Source: Verrucomicrobiaceae bacterium
GTDB lineage: Bacteria > Pseudomonadota > Gammaproteobacteria > Pseudomonadales > CAMLJR01
Length of the DNA: 64,000 nt
Direction of reading: 5' to 3'
Assembly (NCBI GenBank): GCA_028293825.1
Contig: JAQGNY010000012.1
Span: 1 to 64,000 of the forward strand
The position numbers and the translations under genes are program-made. Shown here piece after piece: positions 18,776-27,591 of the stretch (position 1 is the first letter of the stretch; each line of letters opens with the position of its first letter). The notes beneath the pieces are model-generated. The model saw nothing but the letters and a program-made list of their open reading frames with translations, was not told the origin of the DNA and ran no database searches.

Positions 18776-18814
18776 AAAAAAACCACAGATTCAAGTGAGT
18801 GCTGGAATCTGTGG
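18776..18814 (-). terminator. Rho-independent terminator for the minus-strand lipoprotein gene
   Basis: A 10-bp perfect stem (CCACAGATTC at 18783-18792 with GAATCTGTGG at 18805-18814) is followed on the minus strand by seven T's. It is 59 nt past the lipoprotein stop. Confidence 0.8.
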
Positions 18815-18873
18815 CGATACATGCTGGTTGGATTTATTCGAGCAGCGCGTTTCGCGCTATTCACCGCGGTAGT

Positions 18874-19499
18874 TTATTGCGCGGCGCATTTACCAAAATC
18901 GCAACGGATAGTGCTGGCGCTGCCATTGCAATTGGTGGAGTACAGCTCAAAACCCGGTCCAGTGGATTCCAGTTGCGGCTGATTACAGGACGATGCTTGC
19001 GCAAGCCTTTCCGCCTGGAATTGCCATTTTGTAGTCGTCCCTGAGCGCGCAAGAGTTGCCGACGCGGTGGGTGCGTTGGCCTGTGTCGCGGCAACTTCGT
19101 CTGCACTCAGTTTGCGCATCGGTACGGTGTATTCATCGGGAAGTTTGTACATCGCGCCGGTGATGGGATCGACGATCAACATACCAATCGCGCCGCCCAA
19201 TAAAAGATTGCCGTAATACCAACCGGCAATGTTGGGGCTGAGCGTTCCACTGGCATCTTCATAGCCGTCCTTTTGCATCCTGATCACGTACTCTCCCTTC
19301 TTGAAATACCCATCGCCGTTGTTCAGCGTAATGCGTTGCGGCGTTACACCGGAATGCAAAACATGGCCTTGACGGTCGGTGACGGTGAATTTAGCAGCGG
19401 GAGCGGAGGAGTTAATCGTGACTGGTTTTGCGGGGCTTTCGAAAATCGTGGCGCAACGGTTACGAGTAGTGGCAGGGTAAGCAGGGCAAAAAGTTTCAT
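18874..19499 (-). pseudogene. PEGA-like lipoprotein gene broken by a one-base frameshift at the lipobox
   Basis: The start at 19499 encodes a good lipoprotein signal (MKLFALLTLPLLVT). The frame then shifts, and the body continues in another frame as CATIFESPAKPVTINSSAP. Inserting one G near 19456-19457 would restore LVTGC-ATIF, a perfect lipobox. The body resembles a known family of CATIF-type lipoproteins with a PEGA-like domain (PQRITLNNGDGYFKKGEYVIRM, split) and a GGAIGMLIVDPITGAMYKLP segment. The rest is open for about 190 residues with no other damage, so this is a very recent mutation, a phase-variable site, or a sequencing error. A terminator follows it. Confidence 0.75.
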
Positions 19500-19750
19500 G
19501 ACACATCCTTGCATTAAAGTAATTGTCTGATTTTTGGGCGTGCAGAAGCCAAATACCGAAAAGTCGCATACCATCGGTCAAAGCGGTCTCGATCTTGCTG
19601 GTCTCTATTTTGTAGAGGGGTAAGCGTTGGATATTTATGTCTGCGCAGATCATTCTAGTCAGCCAATGCAAATTCGCCAGCGCATGTCTGCTTGAGTGCG
19701 ACTACCTGAAAAACGAAGCAAGTGAATAGTGATGGAACAGGAGTAGTGCA

Positions 19751-20875
19751 ATGCTGATCGGCGTCCCCAAGGAAGTTAAGAATCACGAATACCGCGTCGG
19801 TTTAACGCCGGCGGGAGCGCGCGAATTAATTACGCACGGACATGAAGTATTAGTGCAGCAGCAGGCGGGCAGCGCGATTGGATTGAGTGATGACAATTAC
19901 GCGCGCGTCGGTGCGACACTGATTGCAACCCCTGAGGAAATTTATCGGCGCGCGGAATTGATCGTAAAAGTAAAAGAGCCGCAGCCGCAGGAATGCGCAT
20001 GGCTGCACAGCGGCCAATTATTATTTACTTATTTGCATCTCGCTTCGGACAGTGAATTAACGCAGCGCCTAATAGCATCGCAAGCGACCTGTATTGCCTA
20101 TGAAACCGTAACCGATGCGCGCGGTGGTTTGCCATTATTGGCGCCGATGAGCGAAGTGGCGGGACGCATGGCGATTCAAGCGGCAGCGCATCATTTGGAA
20201 AAAGCGCAGGGCGGTCGCGGTGTTTTACTCGGCGGTGTGCCCGGTGTAACTCCTGCGCATGTATTGGTACTGGGTGGCGGCGTAGTCGGAATAAATGCGG
20301 CGCGAATGGCGTTAGGATTAGGCGCACGTGTGACCTTGGTCGATCGCTCGCTGGCGCGGCTGCGTCAACTCGACGATATGTTCGGCCCGCAATTAACCAC
20401 GCTGTATTCGACCACCGATGCGATCGAACAACAATTACCACACGCCGATGTAGTCATCGGTGCGGTATTAATTCCCGGCGCTGCCGCACCAAAATTATTA
20501 ACGCGCGCGATGCTGAAATTATTGCGGCCGGGTTCTGTATTGGTCGATGTGGCGATCGATCAAGGCGGCTGTTTTGAAACCAGCAAGCCGACCACGCACC
20601 AAGACCCGACGTATGTCGTCGACGATATTATTCATTACTGTGTAGCGAATATGCCGGGCGCGGTGGCGCGCACGGCGACCTTTGCGTTGACCAATGCAAC
20701 GCTGCCGTATGTGTTGACGCTGGCGGATAACGGCGCGAAAACTGCGCTGCTGGCAGACTCTGATTTTCGTAACGGATTAAATTTGCACGCGGGTAATATC
20801 ACATTTAAAGCGGTCGCCGATCTTTATTCGAATTCATATATCGATGCGAAAACGGCACTCGCTGCTACAACTTAA
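19751..20875 (+). CDS. ald: Alanine dehydrogenase
   Basis: NAD-dependent interconversion of alanine and pyruvate plus ammonia. The 374 residues match family length. Features: [20 protein letters not shown] at the N-terminus, the substrate lysine in [10 protein letters not shown], catalytic His in [22 protein letters not shown], and the NAD motif [16 protein letters not shown] ribosome-binding AGGAG precedes the ATG. No Lrp-type regulator is adjacent. The downstream hairpin at 20959 is its likely terminator. Confidence 0.96.
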   Translation: MLIGVPKEVKNHEYRVGLTPAGARELITHGHEVLVQQQAGSAIGLSDDNYARVGATLIATPEEIYRRAELIVKVKEPQPQECAWLHSGQLLFTYLHLASDSELTQRLIASQATCIAYETVTDARGGLPLLAPMSEVAGRMAIQAAAHHLEKAQGGRGVLLGGVPGVTPAHVLVLGGGVVGINAARMALGLGARVTLVDRSLARLRQLDDMFGPQLTTLYSTTDAIEQQLPHADVVIGAVLIPGAAAPKLLTRAMLKLLRPGSVLVDVAIDQGGCFETSKPTTHQDPTYVVDDIIHYCVANMPGAVARTATFALTNATLPYVLTLADNGAKTALLADSDFRNGLNLHAGNITFKAVADLYSNSYIDAKTALAATT

Positions 20876-20958
20876 TTTACTACACGCATTTTGAATTGCG
20901 GTTCCGTGCAAGGCGGCGTAATAAAAGCTTCTTCCAAATTTCATCGTGCAGAAATCCG

Positions 20959-20994
20959 ACTCCTCTAATTTAAATAAAAATTAGAGGAGTTTTT
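20959..20994 (+). promoter_or_regulatory. Perfect 13-bp hairpin with T-run that encloses the ribosome-binding site of the next gene
   Basis: ACTCCTCTAATTT (20959-20971) pairs perfectly with AAATTAGAGGAGT (20978-20990) around a 6-nt loop, and TTTTT follows. It looks like the ald terminator. However, its right arm contains GAGGAG (20984-20989), an ideal ribosome-binding site 8 nt before the ATG at 20998. It could act as terminator, attenuator or translational lock. Confidence 0.7.
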
Positions 20995-20997
20995 ATT

Positions 20998-21831
20998 ATG
21001 AATGCCGCAGTAGCTCCCGGCCGTTTGACGGTGCGAACGGTATGGTTATCCGATGTGCATTTGGGCAGTAAAGATTGCCGCGCACATTATCTGCTGGATT
21101 TTTTGCAGCGCGTCGATTGCGACACACTGTATTTGTTAGGTGACATCGTCGATTTCTGGGCGCTGCGACGACAATTGATTTGGCCCGCCGCGCACTACGA
21201 AGTATTACGCGCCATTATGCGCAAAGCGCAGAGCGGCACGCGTGTGGTGTACGTACCGGGCAATCACGACGAAGTGATGCGCGAATTCGTTGGTCAGCAT
21301 TTCGGTCCGGTTCAAATTCTGCAAGAAACCAGTCATGTCACCGCCGACGGTCGCCACCTGTTGTTATTTCACGGCGACGCGCTCGATGCACATGTGCAAC
21401 TCGATTTTATTTCGCGCCATATCGGCGATGCCGCTTACGATTTTCTGATGTGGGTGCACCGCTGGGTAGAGCGCACGCGTCGCGCGTTGGGCTTGCCCTA
21501 TTGGTCGTTATCTAGTTACGTAAAAACACGTGTGAAAAATGCGCGCAATGCTATCGCCGCGTTCGAACACGCCGCCTTGCAGGAAGCAAAACGACGCGGA
21601 CTCGACGGCGTTGTGTGCGGGCACATTCATCACCCGGAAATCGTTATGCGCGACGGGCTGCTGTATTGCAACGATGGCGATTGGGTCGAGAGCTGCACCG
21701 CATTGATTGAAAATCCGAACGGCGGTCTTGAATTATTACATTGGTCCGATTACTACCATTCGGTCAAACAGCTCCGTGCATCCAACGATAATGTTTTGCC
21801 GCTGCCCCTCGCGCTGCGGCTCGCGCAATAA
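20998..21831 (+). CDS. LpxH-like UDP-2,3-diacylglucosamine diphosphatase family phosphoesterase
   Basis: Calcineurin-like metallophosphoesterase of 277 residues. Metal-site motifs are in order: LSDVHLGSKD (D-x-H), LLGDIVDFW (GDxxD), VPGNHDEV (GNHD), LLFHGDALDA and CGHIHHPEI (GHxH). It resembles the YbbF/LpxH group but is longer than classical LpxH (about 240) and has an extra helical insertion at about 140-185, so it may not be the main lipid A enzyme. Its ribosome-binding site is inside the hairpin at 20959-20994. It precedes an ornithine-lipid-synthase-like gene. Confidence 0.85.
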   Translation: MNAAVAPGRLTVRTVWLSDVHLGSKDCRAHYLLDFLQRVDCDTLYLLGDIVDFWALRRQLIWPAAHYEVLRAIMRKAQSGTRVVYVPGNHDEVMREFVGQHFGPVQILQETSHVTADGRHLLLFHGDALDAHVQLDFISRHIGDAAYDFLMWVHRWVERTRRALGLPYWSLSSYVKTRVKNARNAIAAFEHAALQEAKRRGLDGVVCGHIHHPEIVMRDGLLYCNDGDWVESCTALIENPNGGLELLHWSDYYHSVKQLRASNDNVLPLPLALRLAQ

Positions 21832-21902
21832 AATTGCAACGGCGCTGCCATCCGCCTGTCATTCGCATCCGTTAGCGTGGGATGAATACAGGAGGAGTCG
21901 CA

Positions 21903-23606
21903 ATGATTTCCGTTGAAAATGTTGTCACCGCACGCTTTCCCGATTTTCCCATTCGCAATCCCGCCATTTTTAAAACCGTCGTCGCCGTTCTGCGTTATTT
22001 ATTTCGCGAATCCGAATTTCGCCGGTTCTCCGAACGCTATCCGCATTTAACCGGGTTTGATTTCGTTGAACAGGCACTCGATCATTTTGATTTCGGCGTT
22101 ACCGTCAGCGATCGCGAACGCGAACGTATTCCAGCCTGGGGCCGTGTGGTGATAGTCGCCAATCATCCAATCGGCAGTCTCGATGGTCTCGCATTGTTAA
22201 AGATGGTCGGCGAAGTGCGGCGCGATGTGAAAGCGGTCGCCAACGATGTGTTATCGGTAGTGGAACCGCTACGCAGTTTAATGTTGCCGGTGGACGCAAC
22301 GGGTTCGCGCACTACACGCGATAATTTACGTGCGATCGAACAGCATTTGCAAAACGATGGCGCAGTAATTATTTTCCCTGCGGGTGAAGTGTCGCGCATG
22401 GGTGCGAAGGGCATTCGCGACGGCCGCTGGCGGCATGGATTTTTGCGCTTTGCACGCAAGACACGCGCGCCGATTTTGCCGATGTTTGTCGATGCGAGAA
22501 ATTCATTATTTTTTTACAGCCTGTCGCTGCTGGCAAAACCGTTGTCGACATTGTGGCTCGTGCGCGAAATGTTTAAACACAATAATAAAAATATGCAGGT
22601 GCGAATCGGCAATGCAATTAATTTCGATGTGTACGATAAATTGCCGCTCGATAGCAAAGCCAAGGTTGGATTATTTCGTCGCCATGTTTATAAAATCGGT
22701 AAAAATCGCGGTGAAGGTTGTTTCGAAACCGGCGCCGAATCCATTGCACATCCGGAAGATCGCCAACAGCTGCGCGCGGAGATTCGCGCGCGCGAATTGT
22801 TGGGCACCACCAAGGACGGTATGGCAATTTATTTATACCGCTTCGCCGGTGATTCCGCCGTTATGCGCGAAATCGGAAGACTGCGCGAAGTTAGTTTTCG
22901 TGCGGTGGGCGAGGGCTGCGGTCGGCGGCGCGATATCGATGTGTACGACGGCGATTACGATCATCTGGTGTTGTGGGACGATGAAGCGCTCGAATTAGTC
23001 GGCGCGTATCGGCTGCGCCGCACTGGCGATTTGCACGCGGCAGCAATGCAGAAATTGTACAGCGACACGCTGTTTGATTATTTGCCGGCTGCGCAAACGT
23101 ATTTGGCCGAAGGCGTCGAGTTGGGCCGCAGTTTTGTGCAGCCGCGCTACTGGGGTCGACGCAGTTTGGATTTGTTGTGGTATGGCATTGGCGCTTACGT
23201 AAAAAAATTCCCGGAAATTCGCTATTTATTCGGCCCGGTCAGCATCAGTAATAGTTACCCGACGCGTGCGAAAGAATTACTGGTGAGTTTTTATCGCCAC
23301 TACTTTCCGGCGCCAACGCAATGGGCGCAGGCGCGGTTACCATTCCAATCGACGCATACCGATGTAGAGTCGCGTTGGGGCGGACTCGATTACGCAGCCG
23401 GGTTCGCGCAATTAAAAGCTGAATTAGCAGCGCTCGAAGCGCCGGTGCCGACACTCTATAAACAATATTCCGAGTTGTGCGAACAAGGCGGCGTGCAATT
23501 CGCCGATTTCAATATCGATCCAGACTTTTCCGATTGTGTCGATGGTTTGGTGCTGGTTGATTTACAGCGGCTTAAAGAAACCAAGCGAAAACGTTATCTG
23601 GCATGA
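21903..23606 (+). CDS. OlsF-like bifunctional acyltransferase (ornithine lipid synthesis)
   Basis: A 567-residue fusion. The N-terminal half (about 1-270) is a PlsC/OlsA-type O-acyltransferase with VANHPIGSLDGLA and FPAGEVSRMG motifs. The C-terminal half (about 290-567) is an OlsB-type GNAT N-acyltransferase (VMREIGRLREVSFRAVGEG; VLWDDEALELVGAYRLRR; FGPVSISNSYP). This order fits OlsF, which makes ornithine lipids in one protein. The start at 21903 is chosen because AGGAGGAG precedes it; an ATG at 21882 lies upstream without such a site. It is a single-gene route to a phosphate-free membrane lipid. Confidence 0.8.
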   Translation: MISVENVVTARFPDFPIRNPAIFKTVVAVLRYLFRESEFRRFSERYPHLTGFDFVEQALDHFDFGVTVSDRERERIPAWGRVVIVANHPIGSLDGLALLKMVGEVRRDVKAVANDVLSVVEPLRSLMLPVDATGSRTTRDNLRAIEQHLQNDGAVIIFPAGEVSRMGAKGIRDGRWRHGFLRFARKTRAPILPMFVDARNSLFFYSLSLLAKPLSTLWLVREMFKHNNKNMQVRIGNAINFDVYDKLPLDSKAKVGLFRRHVYKIGKNRGEGCFETGAESIAHPEDRQQLRAEIRARELLGTTKDGMAIYLYRFAGDSAVMREIGRLREVSFRAVGEGCGRRRDIDVYDGDYDHLVLWDDEALELVGAYRLRRTGDLHAAAMQKLYSDTLFDYLPAAQTYLAEGVELGRSFVQPRYWGRRSLDLLWYGIGAYVKKFPEIRYLFGPVSISNSYPTRAKELLVSFYRHYFPAPTQWAQARLPFQSTHTDVESRWGGLDYAAGFAQLKAELAALEAPVPTLYKQYSELCEQGGVQFADFNIDPDFSDCVDGLVLVDLQRLKETKRKRYLA

Positions 23607-23811
23607 AATGGCATTCTCACAATGTCTTTAGTATTTAGAGCGATTGACTATCGCGTGCGGCCAACAATTTTTATCGATGCGCTTCTAATAGATATATTTA
23701 TGTGCGATGTATTCTGCGTTCACTGGGATATGGATTTTATAGTGCCGCAGTTGTAACTTAGCCGCTCAGCGCAGATTGATTTATTGAGCTGCGCCATACC
23801 AAGGAGCGGCT

Positions 23812-24441
23812 ATGGACTACGAAACAATTACCTCGCTCGAATCGCTGCGTCGTTTGTACGCGGCGCCCAAGCCGGTTGTATTGCGCAAAGAGCGGCAGCA
23901 GTTGGATCAATTCTGTCGACAATTTCTTGAGCTTTCGCCGTTCGCCATTTTAGCTACCAGCGATGCGGGTGGGCGGATGGATTGTTCGCCGCGCGGCGAT
24001 TATCCGGGATTTATCTGCGCATTAAACGACACCGAAATCGCGTTGCCGGATCGGCCCGGTAACAATCGGCTCGATAGCATCGGCAATATTGTTGAGAATC
24101 CAGCTGTCGGCTTATTGGCGTTGATTCCGGGTTTTAGCGATTGCCTGCGTATAAATGGCCGCGCGAAAATCGCGGTGAATGCCGAGTTGTTGGCGCGGTT
24201 TGAGTATCAAGGCAAATTGCCAAAATCGGTTATCGTCATTTCGATTGGCGAAATTTATTTTCACTGTGCGCGGGCAATCACGCGGGCTCAGTTGTGGAAT
24301 AGTGCCGCGCAAATCGATCGCAACATAATGCCGTCGTTAGGGCGAATTATTATGGCGCAGACAGAGACCGAAAAAAGCGAAGAGGATTTGCGCCGTATCG
24401 ATCAATTAATTGAGCAGGGTGTGAAGACTGGGCTGTATTGA
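23812..24441 (+). CDS. Split-barrel flavin-binding protein (pyridoxamine 5'-phosphate oxidase-like, MSMEG_1061/DR2398 type)
   Basis: A 209-residue member of the PNPOx-like split barrels. Features: FLELSPFAILATSDAGGRMDCSP split at about 40-60, then RGDYPGF, LPDRPGNNRLDSIGNIVENP and LLALIPGF, and GRAKIAV. These match the FMN-type MSMEG_1061/DR2398 group, with substrates unknown. The same superfamily includes the F420-dependent FDORs, which is notable because an F420 operon lies about 6 kb downstream, but this subgroup is generally expected to bind FMN. Its stop is 2 nt from the convergent thioesterase stop. Confidence 0.8.
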   Translation: MDYETITSLESLRRLYAAPKPVVLRKERQQLDQFCRQFLELSPFAILATSDAGGRMDCSPRGDYPGFICALNDTEIALPDRPGNNRLDSIGNIVENPAVGLLALIPGFSDCLRINGRAKIAVNAELLARFEYQGKLPKSVIVISIGEIYFHCARAITRAQLWNSAAQIDRNIMPSLGRIIMAQTETEKSEEDLRRIDQLIEQGVKTGLY

Positions 24442-24443
24442 CG

Positions 24444-24836
24444 TTACGGTATTAATTTTTCTAGATAAGCGCGAGAGGCTGGCGAGATGATCAGTTTTGA
24501 TTTTCCGCTGAGGCTTACCAGCACCAGTGTTGTCGTTGCGGTGGCTGCGCGCAATTGGTTTTGCCATACCTCCTGATGCAGGGTTATCGATGTAGTGCCG
24601 ATTTTGCTGACGCTGCTGCGAATCTCCACGGCGCCTCGGTAAAACAATTCTTTTTCGTATTCGTACGCTGCGTGACGCACCAACCAACCCGAAGTGGCAT
24701 CTGCTGCGGTGAGTTGCGATGCTTCATCGAGTAGCTGCAGTCGCGCTTCCTCGAACCAAATCGGCAATACCGCATTGCCGACATGACCGCCGCTGTTGAT
24801 TTCGCTAATACGTGGAATCAGAGTGAAGGTCAGCAC
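24444..24836 (-). CDS. Hotdog-fold acyl-CoA thioesterase family protein
   Basis: A 130-residue single hotdog domain. The central helix motif (SGGHVGNAVLPIWFEEARLQLLD, split) is of the 4-hydroxybenzoyl-CoA-thioesterase/YbgC type, with DEASQL and YEYEKELFYRG strands after it. The start is GTG at 24836. It lies 34 nt downstream of the N-acyltransferase-like gene on the same strand, so the two are probably one operon that links acyl-transfer and acyl-release. The exact substrate is unknown. Confidence 0.78.
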   Translation of the reverse strand: MLTFTLIPRISEINSGGHVGNAVLPIWFEEARLQLLDEASQLTAADATSGWLVRHAAYEYEKELFYRGAVEIRSSVSKIGTTSITLHQEVWQNQLRAATATTTLVLVSLSGKSKLIISPASRAYLEKLIP

Positions 24837-24870
24837 GGCAATTTCTCACAACGTTATTTGAATCGAGCGG

Positions 24871-25596
24871 TCATGCTACTTGCTGCGTTGCTTGCTCGAC
24901 AAATAATTGTTGCAGCACTACATCGTAAAGCGCGCGCCATGCCGGATTTAATCGACTGGCTTCAGCGCCCATACGCGCGCCGGTAGTAGTGAATGTTGCG
25001 CGCTGACCGTAGTACTCGAACGGCGCGCCGATTTGATCGAGCCGAATACCAAAGCGCGAGGTCAATCGTCCCAGGCACGGCTCTATCACCATAAACACAT
25101 TGTGCACATCGAGTTTCACCACCATTGCGGTTACCGCGTAAAAAAGCGCGGTGGCGAGATACGGGTCGCTTGCGTCGGTCAGGCTGTCCGTCGGTGCGGT
25201 TTGACGTTTTGAGCTGTCGATGGCGAGACGCGAAATCTCCACGCTGCGCATGCGTTCAACACTGCTCCAATCGAATAATCGCTCATCGACGTGCGCGGCG
25301 CCGTAATGCTCGAACGGCAGCCACGTGCCTTGCGCCTGTGGCATGACGATGCGAAAGCAGCCAACCGCAGCGCCAGTATTTCGTTGTCGCAGTAACACGT
25401 GAATGCTGTCGGCATCGTATTCATCGAATTCGCAACCGTCGCGCTGCTGCATGGCATAGCCGAGATCATTGCAAAACACTTTACAGCGGATGCGATAAAC
25501 CTCGCGCCGCAGCGCATCGGTGTCGGCGATTATTATTTCGTAGCGCGAATTAAAATCCGGCGCGATAGCAAGTATCTGGTCAAGACTGGGTCGCAT
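24871..25596 (-). CDS. GNAT-fold N-acyltransferase resembling N-acyl amino acid synthases / exosortase-associated acyltransferase
   Basis: A 241-residue protein of the FeeM/autoinducer-synthase-like branch of GNAT enzymes. Typical parts are LRREVYRIRCKVFCNDLGY (about 28-47), CEFDEYDADSIHVLLRQRNTG (split) with AAVGCFRIVMP, and VERMRSVEISRLAID followed by a helix-rich domain. Family TIGR03694-type proteins are often tied to PEP-CTERM/exosortase systems, but I see no exosortase here. It probably joins a fatty acyl group to an amino acid or amine. A GGGGAA site precedes the ATG. Confidence 0.75.
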   Translation of the reverse strand: MRPSLDQILAIAPDFNSRYEIIIADTDALRREVYRIRCKVFCNDLGYAMQQRDGCEFDEYDADSIHVLLRQRNTGAAVGCFRIVMPQAQGTWLPFEHYGAAHVDERLFDWSSVERMRSVEISRLAIDSSKRQTAPTDSLTDASDPYLATALFYAVTAMVVKLDVHNVFMVIEPCLGRLTSRFGIRLDQIGAPFEYYGQRATFTTTGARMGAEASRLNPAWRALYDVVLQQLFVEQATQQVA

Positions 25597-26045
25597 GATT
25601 TTCCCCTAACAAAAATTTTAAGCAAACGCGTACCGTAAACGCTGCGTTTTAAGACGCGGCGCGTGAATGCTTCCTGCAAAGGTTTTTTGTTGCGGAAAAT
25701 CCGACCCGCTTTACTGCTGCTATCGATAATTATTGCTATCCATAGCGTTGCGCTGGTGTGGTGGTTTTTCGTTGTGTACTGCGCTAACGGTTAACTGCAT
25801 GCGCTCTCGATGGCCGCATTGTCGACAACATTAATTTGACAGATTTTTGTTACAGGTTGTTGTTATGCTGAAATCATGCCAATTTATTTATTCTTATCGC
25901 AAGCTGGGTTTGTGTCTTTCCAGCAACAGTCGATATGCGATTACGATTAAGTAATTTTTTGGCAGCGGTAAAGCCGTTGGGCCTCGTTTAATTGTTGCGA
26001 GATTTTCTGATTATTATTTTGTTGTTTTGTGGTGAGGTTTAAATA
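25597..26045. other. Divergent intergenic region without a recognisable gene
   Basis: About 450 bp between the divergent N-acyltransferase-like and thioesterase genes. It holds a perfect TTGACA (25836-25841) facing the plus-strand gene, but no convincing -10 at 16-18 nt. Only very short open frames (20-30 codons) exist, with no ribosome-binding sites. It probably holds two promoters and an upstream regulatory zone. Confidence 0.45.
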
Positions 26046-26483
26046 GTGACAAAGCCGGACCCTGCATTATTGTTGTTGAGTCGATATCCGTTCCAGGTCG
26101 AATTGCAAACGCGGTTTGGCGATGTCGATAGCCTGCGTCATATTAATAATGTTGCCATTGCGCAATTGTTCGAGGAATCGCGACTGCGCTTTTTAATTGA
26201 AGCGCGCGGCGATGCGCTCGATCCATTGTCGCAATCGATACGGTTGGTGACAGCAGAAATTCGGTTTATTTATTTGCGCGAAGTGGCGTACCCGGATTCG
26301 GTAGTTGCCGGCGTGAGCGTCGAGCATATCGGCAACTCGTCATATCGCTTGGGCTGCGCCATGTTTCAATTCGATCAATGCGTGGCGCTGTGCGAAACCG
26401 CGATGGTGCGATCCGAAGTCGGTGGCAGTGTGCCGTTGCCGATCGAATTAAAAACAGCATTCGAGCGCTATCGTCCGGTTTAA
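26046..26483 (+). CDS. Hotdog-fold acyl-CoA thioesterase
   Basis: A 145-residue hotdog protein of the YbgC/4HBT type. The conserved catalytic-helix segment is FGDVDSLRHINNVAIAQLFEE (split here: F-G-D-V-D...H-I-N-N), where the Asp is the usual catalytic residue. The start is GTG at 26046. It faces away from the N-acyltransferase/thioesterase pair and converges with the glycosyltransferase gene after 30 nt. The two thioesterases bracket the N-acyltransferase, which fits a shared acyl-chain function, but substrate is not known. Confidence 0.82.
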   Translation: MTKPDPALLLLSRYPFQVELQTRFGDVDSLRHINNVAIAQLFEESRLRFLIEARGDALDPLSQSIRLVTAEIRFIYLREVAYPDSVVAGVSVEHIGNSSYRLGCAMFQFDQCVALCETAMVRSEVGGSVPLPIELKTAFERYRPV

Positions 26484-26513
26484 TTTTTTAAAAACTTCGA
26501 ACGATTTTAAAAT

Positions 26514-27578
26514 TTAGCGCTGTGCTTTAAGCAGATACGTCGGAGCCGCGCGTGGGCGGCTGCGCGTGTTTTCCCACAGCGTATCCGCGAGTACGGTTTT
26601 GTCGTGCCACTCGCCACTTAATACCCATTCGGTCAGCGCGGCAGCAACATCGGGATATTCCATCGGCACCACGCGCCGCTCGCCGTTCAACCACTCATGC
26701 AAAGTGGTTTCGCTTAATTCATTGACCGCGCTACCCCAGCCGAGTTGTTGCAGCGCAAGTGCGTTTGAGTGCTGCTCCATTTGACCTTTCACCGGCTTTA
26801 CCAGCGCGGGAATGCCCATGTGCAGGCATTCGCTCACCAGCTCGAATCCTGCATTGCAGATAACACCTTCGGCTTCGCACAGATCGGCGCGAAAACCGTG
26901 CAGATTGGTTTGGCGCAGCGCCACGTTGCCTTGTTCGCTATCGGTTACATCGGGCGAATATTGCACGAAGCGAATTGCCGGAAAGCGCTGTAGTAACGAC
27001 GTAACGAAACTTTGTTGTTCGAATGGCAGATAAACCAGCACATGTTTTTTGCCGCGCGCCTGCAATTGCGTATCGATAATTGGCGGCAAAATATTGGTGT
27101 CGAAATGATGCCAGTGCAGGCCCACCGGAATATCGACCGGTGCAAACCATTTCATCACCGCATCGCTCGCCAAATTATTTTCACATTGCGGAATGCGATG
27201 TTGAAAAGCGTATTGATGACCGATGCCCATGCAAATTTTATTGCTGAGTTTTGCCGCCCATGCGGTCACCGGTTCAAAATCGCTAATCACTAAATCGTAG
27301 CCGCGCACATCGAGCGCGCGCACGTCGCGAATGAATTGCAGCGGTTTCGCCTGCGTGGCGGTCGGCCAATACAACACCGCTCCGTTGTTCTGCACCATCG
27401 TCAAACCGATACGGTGTTCGAAATTGCCGAAACACTCCATATCGAATAGGCGCGCGCGTTCGCGGCCGGAAATTAAAAAAGTCACGTCGGCGTTGTGCTC
27501 ACGCAGTTGTGCCGCCATTTTGCGCGCGCGACTGATGTGACCATTGCCGGTGCCTTGGACGCCGTACAGTATTTTCAT
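26514..27578 (-). CDS. MJ1255/VC2487-type glycosyltransferase family protein
   Basis: A 354-residue GT-B-type protein. The start at 27578 (MKILYGVQGTGNGHISRARKM, split) fits the family exactly; an upstream extension has no similarity. Features: GNGHISRA near the N-terminus, a DFEPVTAWAAKL helix, GHQYAF, and a C-terminal donor site with CNAGFELVSECLHMGIPAL, KGQMEQHSNA. This family is known as MJ1255-like and its acceptor is undefined. It is followed upstream on the same strand by PAP2 and methyltransferase genes, so a lipid-linked sugar role is plausible. Confidence 0.82.
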   Translation of the reverse strand: MKILYGVQGTGNGHISRARKMAAQLREHNADVTFLISGRERARLFDMECFGNFEHRIGLTMVQNNGAVLYWPTATQAKPLQFIRDVRALDVRGYDLVISDFEPVTAWAAKLSNKICMGIGHQYAFQHRIPQCENNLASDAVMKWFAPVDIPVGLHWHHFDTNILPPIIDTQLQARGKKHVLVYLPFEQQSFVTSLLQRFPAIRFVQYSPDVTDSEQGNVALRQTNLHGFRADLCEAEGVICNAGFELVSECLHMGIPALVKPVKGQMEQHSNALALQQLGWGSAVNELSETTLHEWLNGERRVVPMEYPDVAAALTEWVLSGEWHDKTVLADTLWENTRSRPRAAPTYLLKAQR

Positions 27579-27591
27579 AGGTGATCGATTT

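Noticed and set aside
23622-23756. A 44-codon plus-strand open frame in the gap after the OlsF-like gene
   Set aside because: No ribosome-binding site; rare codons (ATA, CTA, AGA) unlike neighbours; no recognisable family.
25836-25866. A full promoter starting from TTGACA upstream of the thioesterase at 26046
   Set aside because: The -35 is perfect, but no acceptable -10 lies at 16-18 nt.
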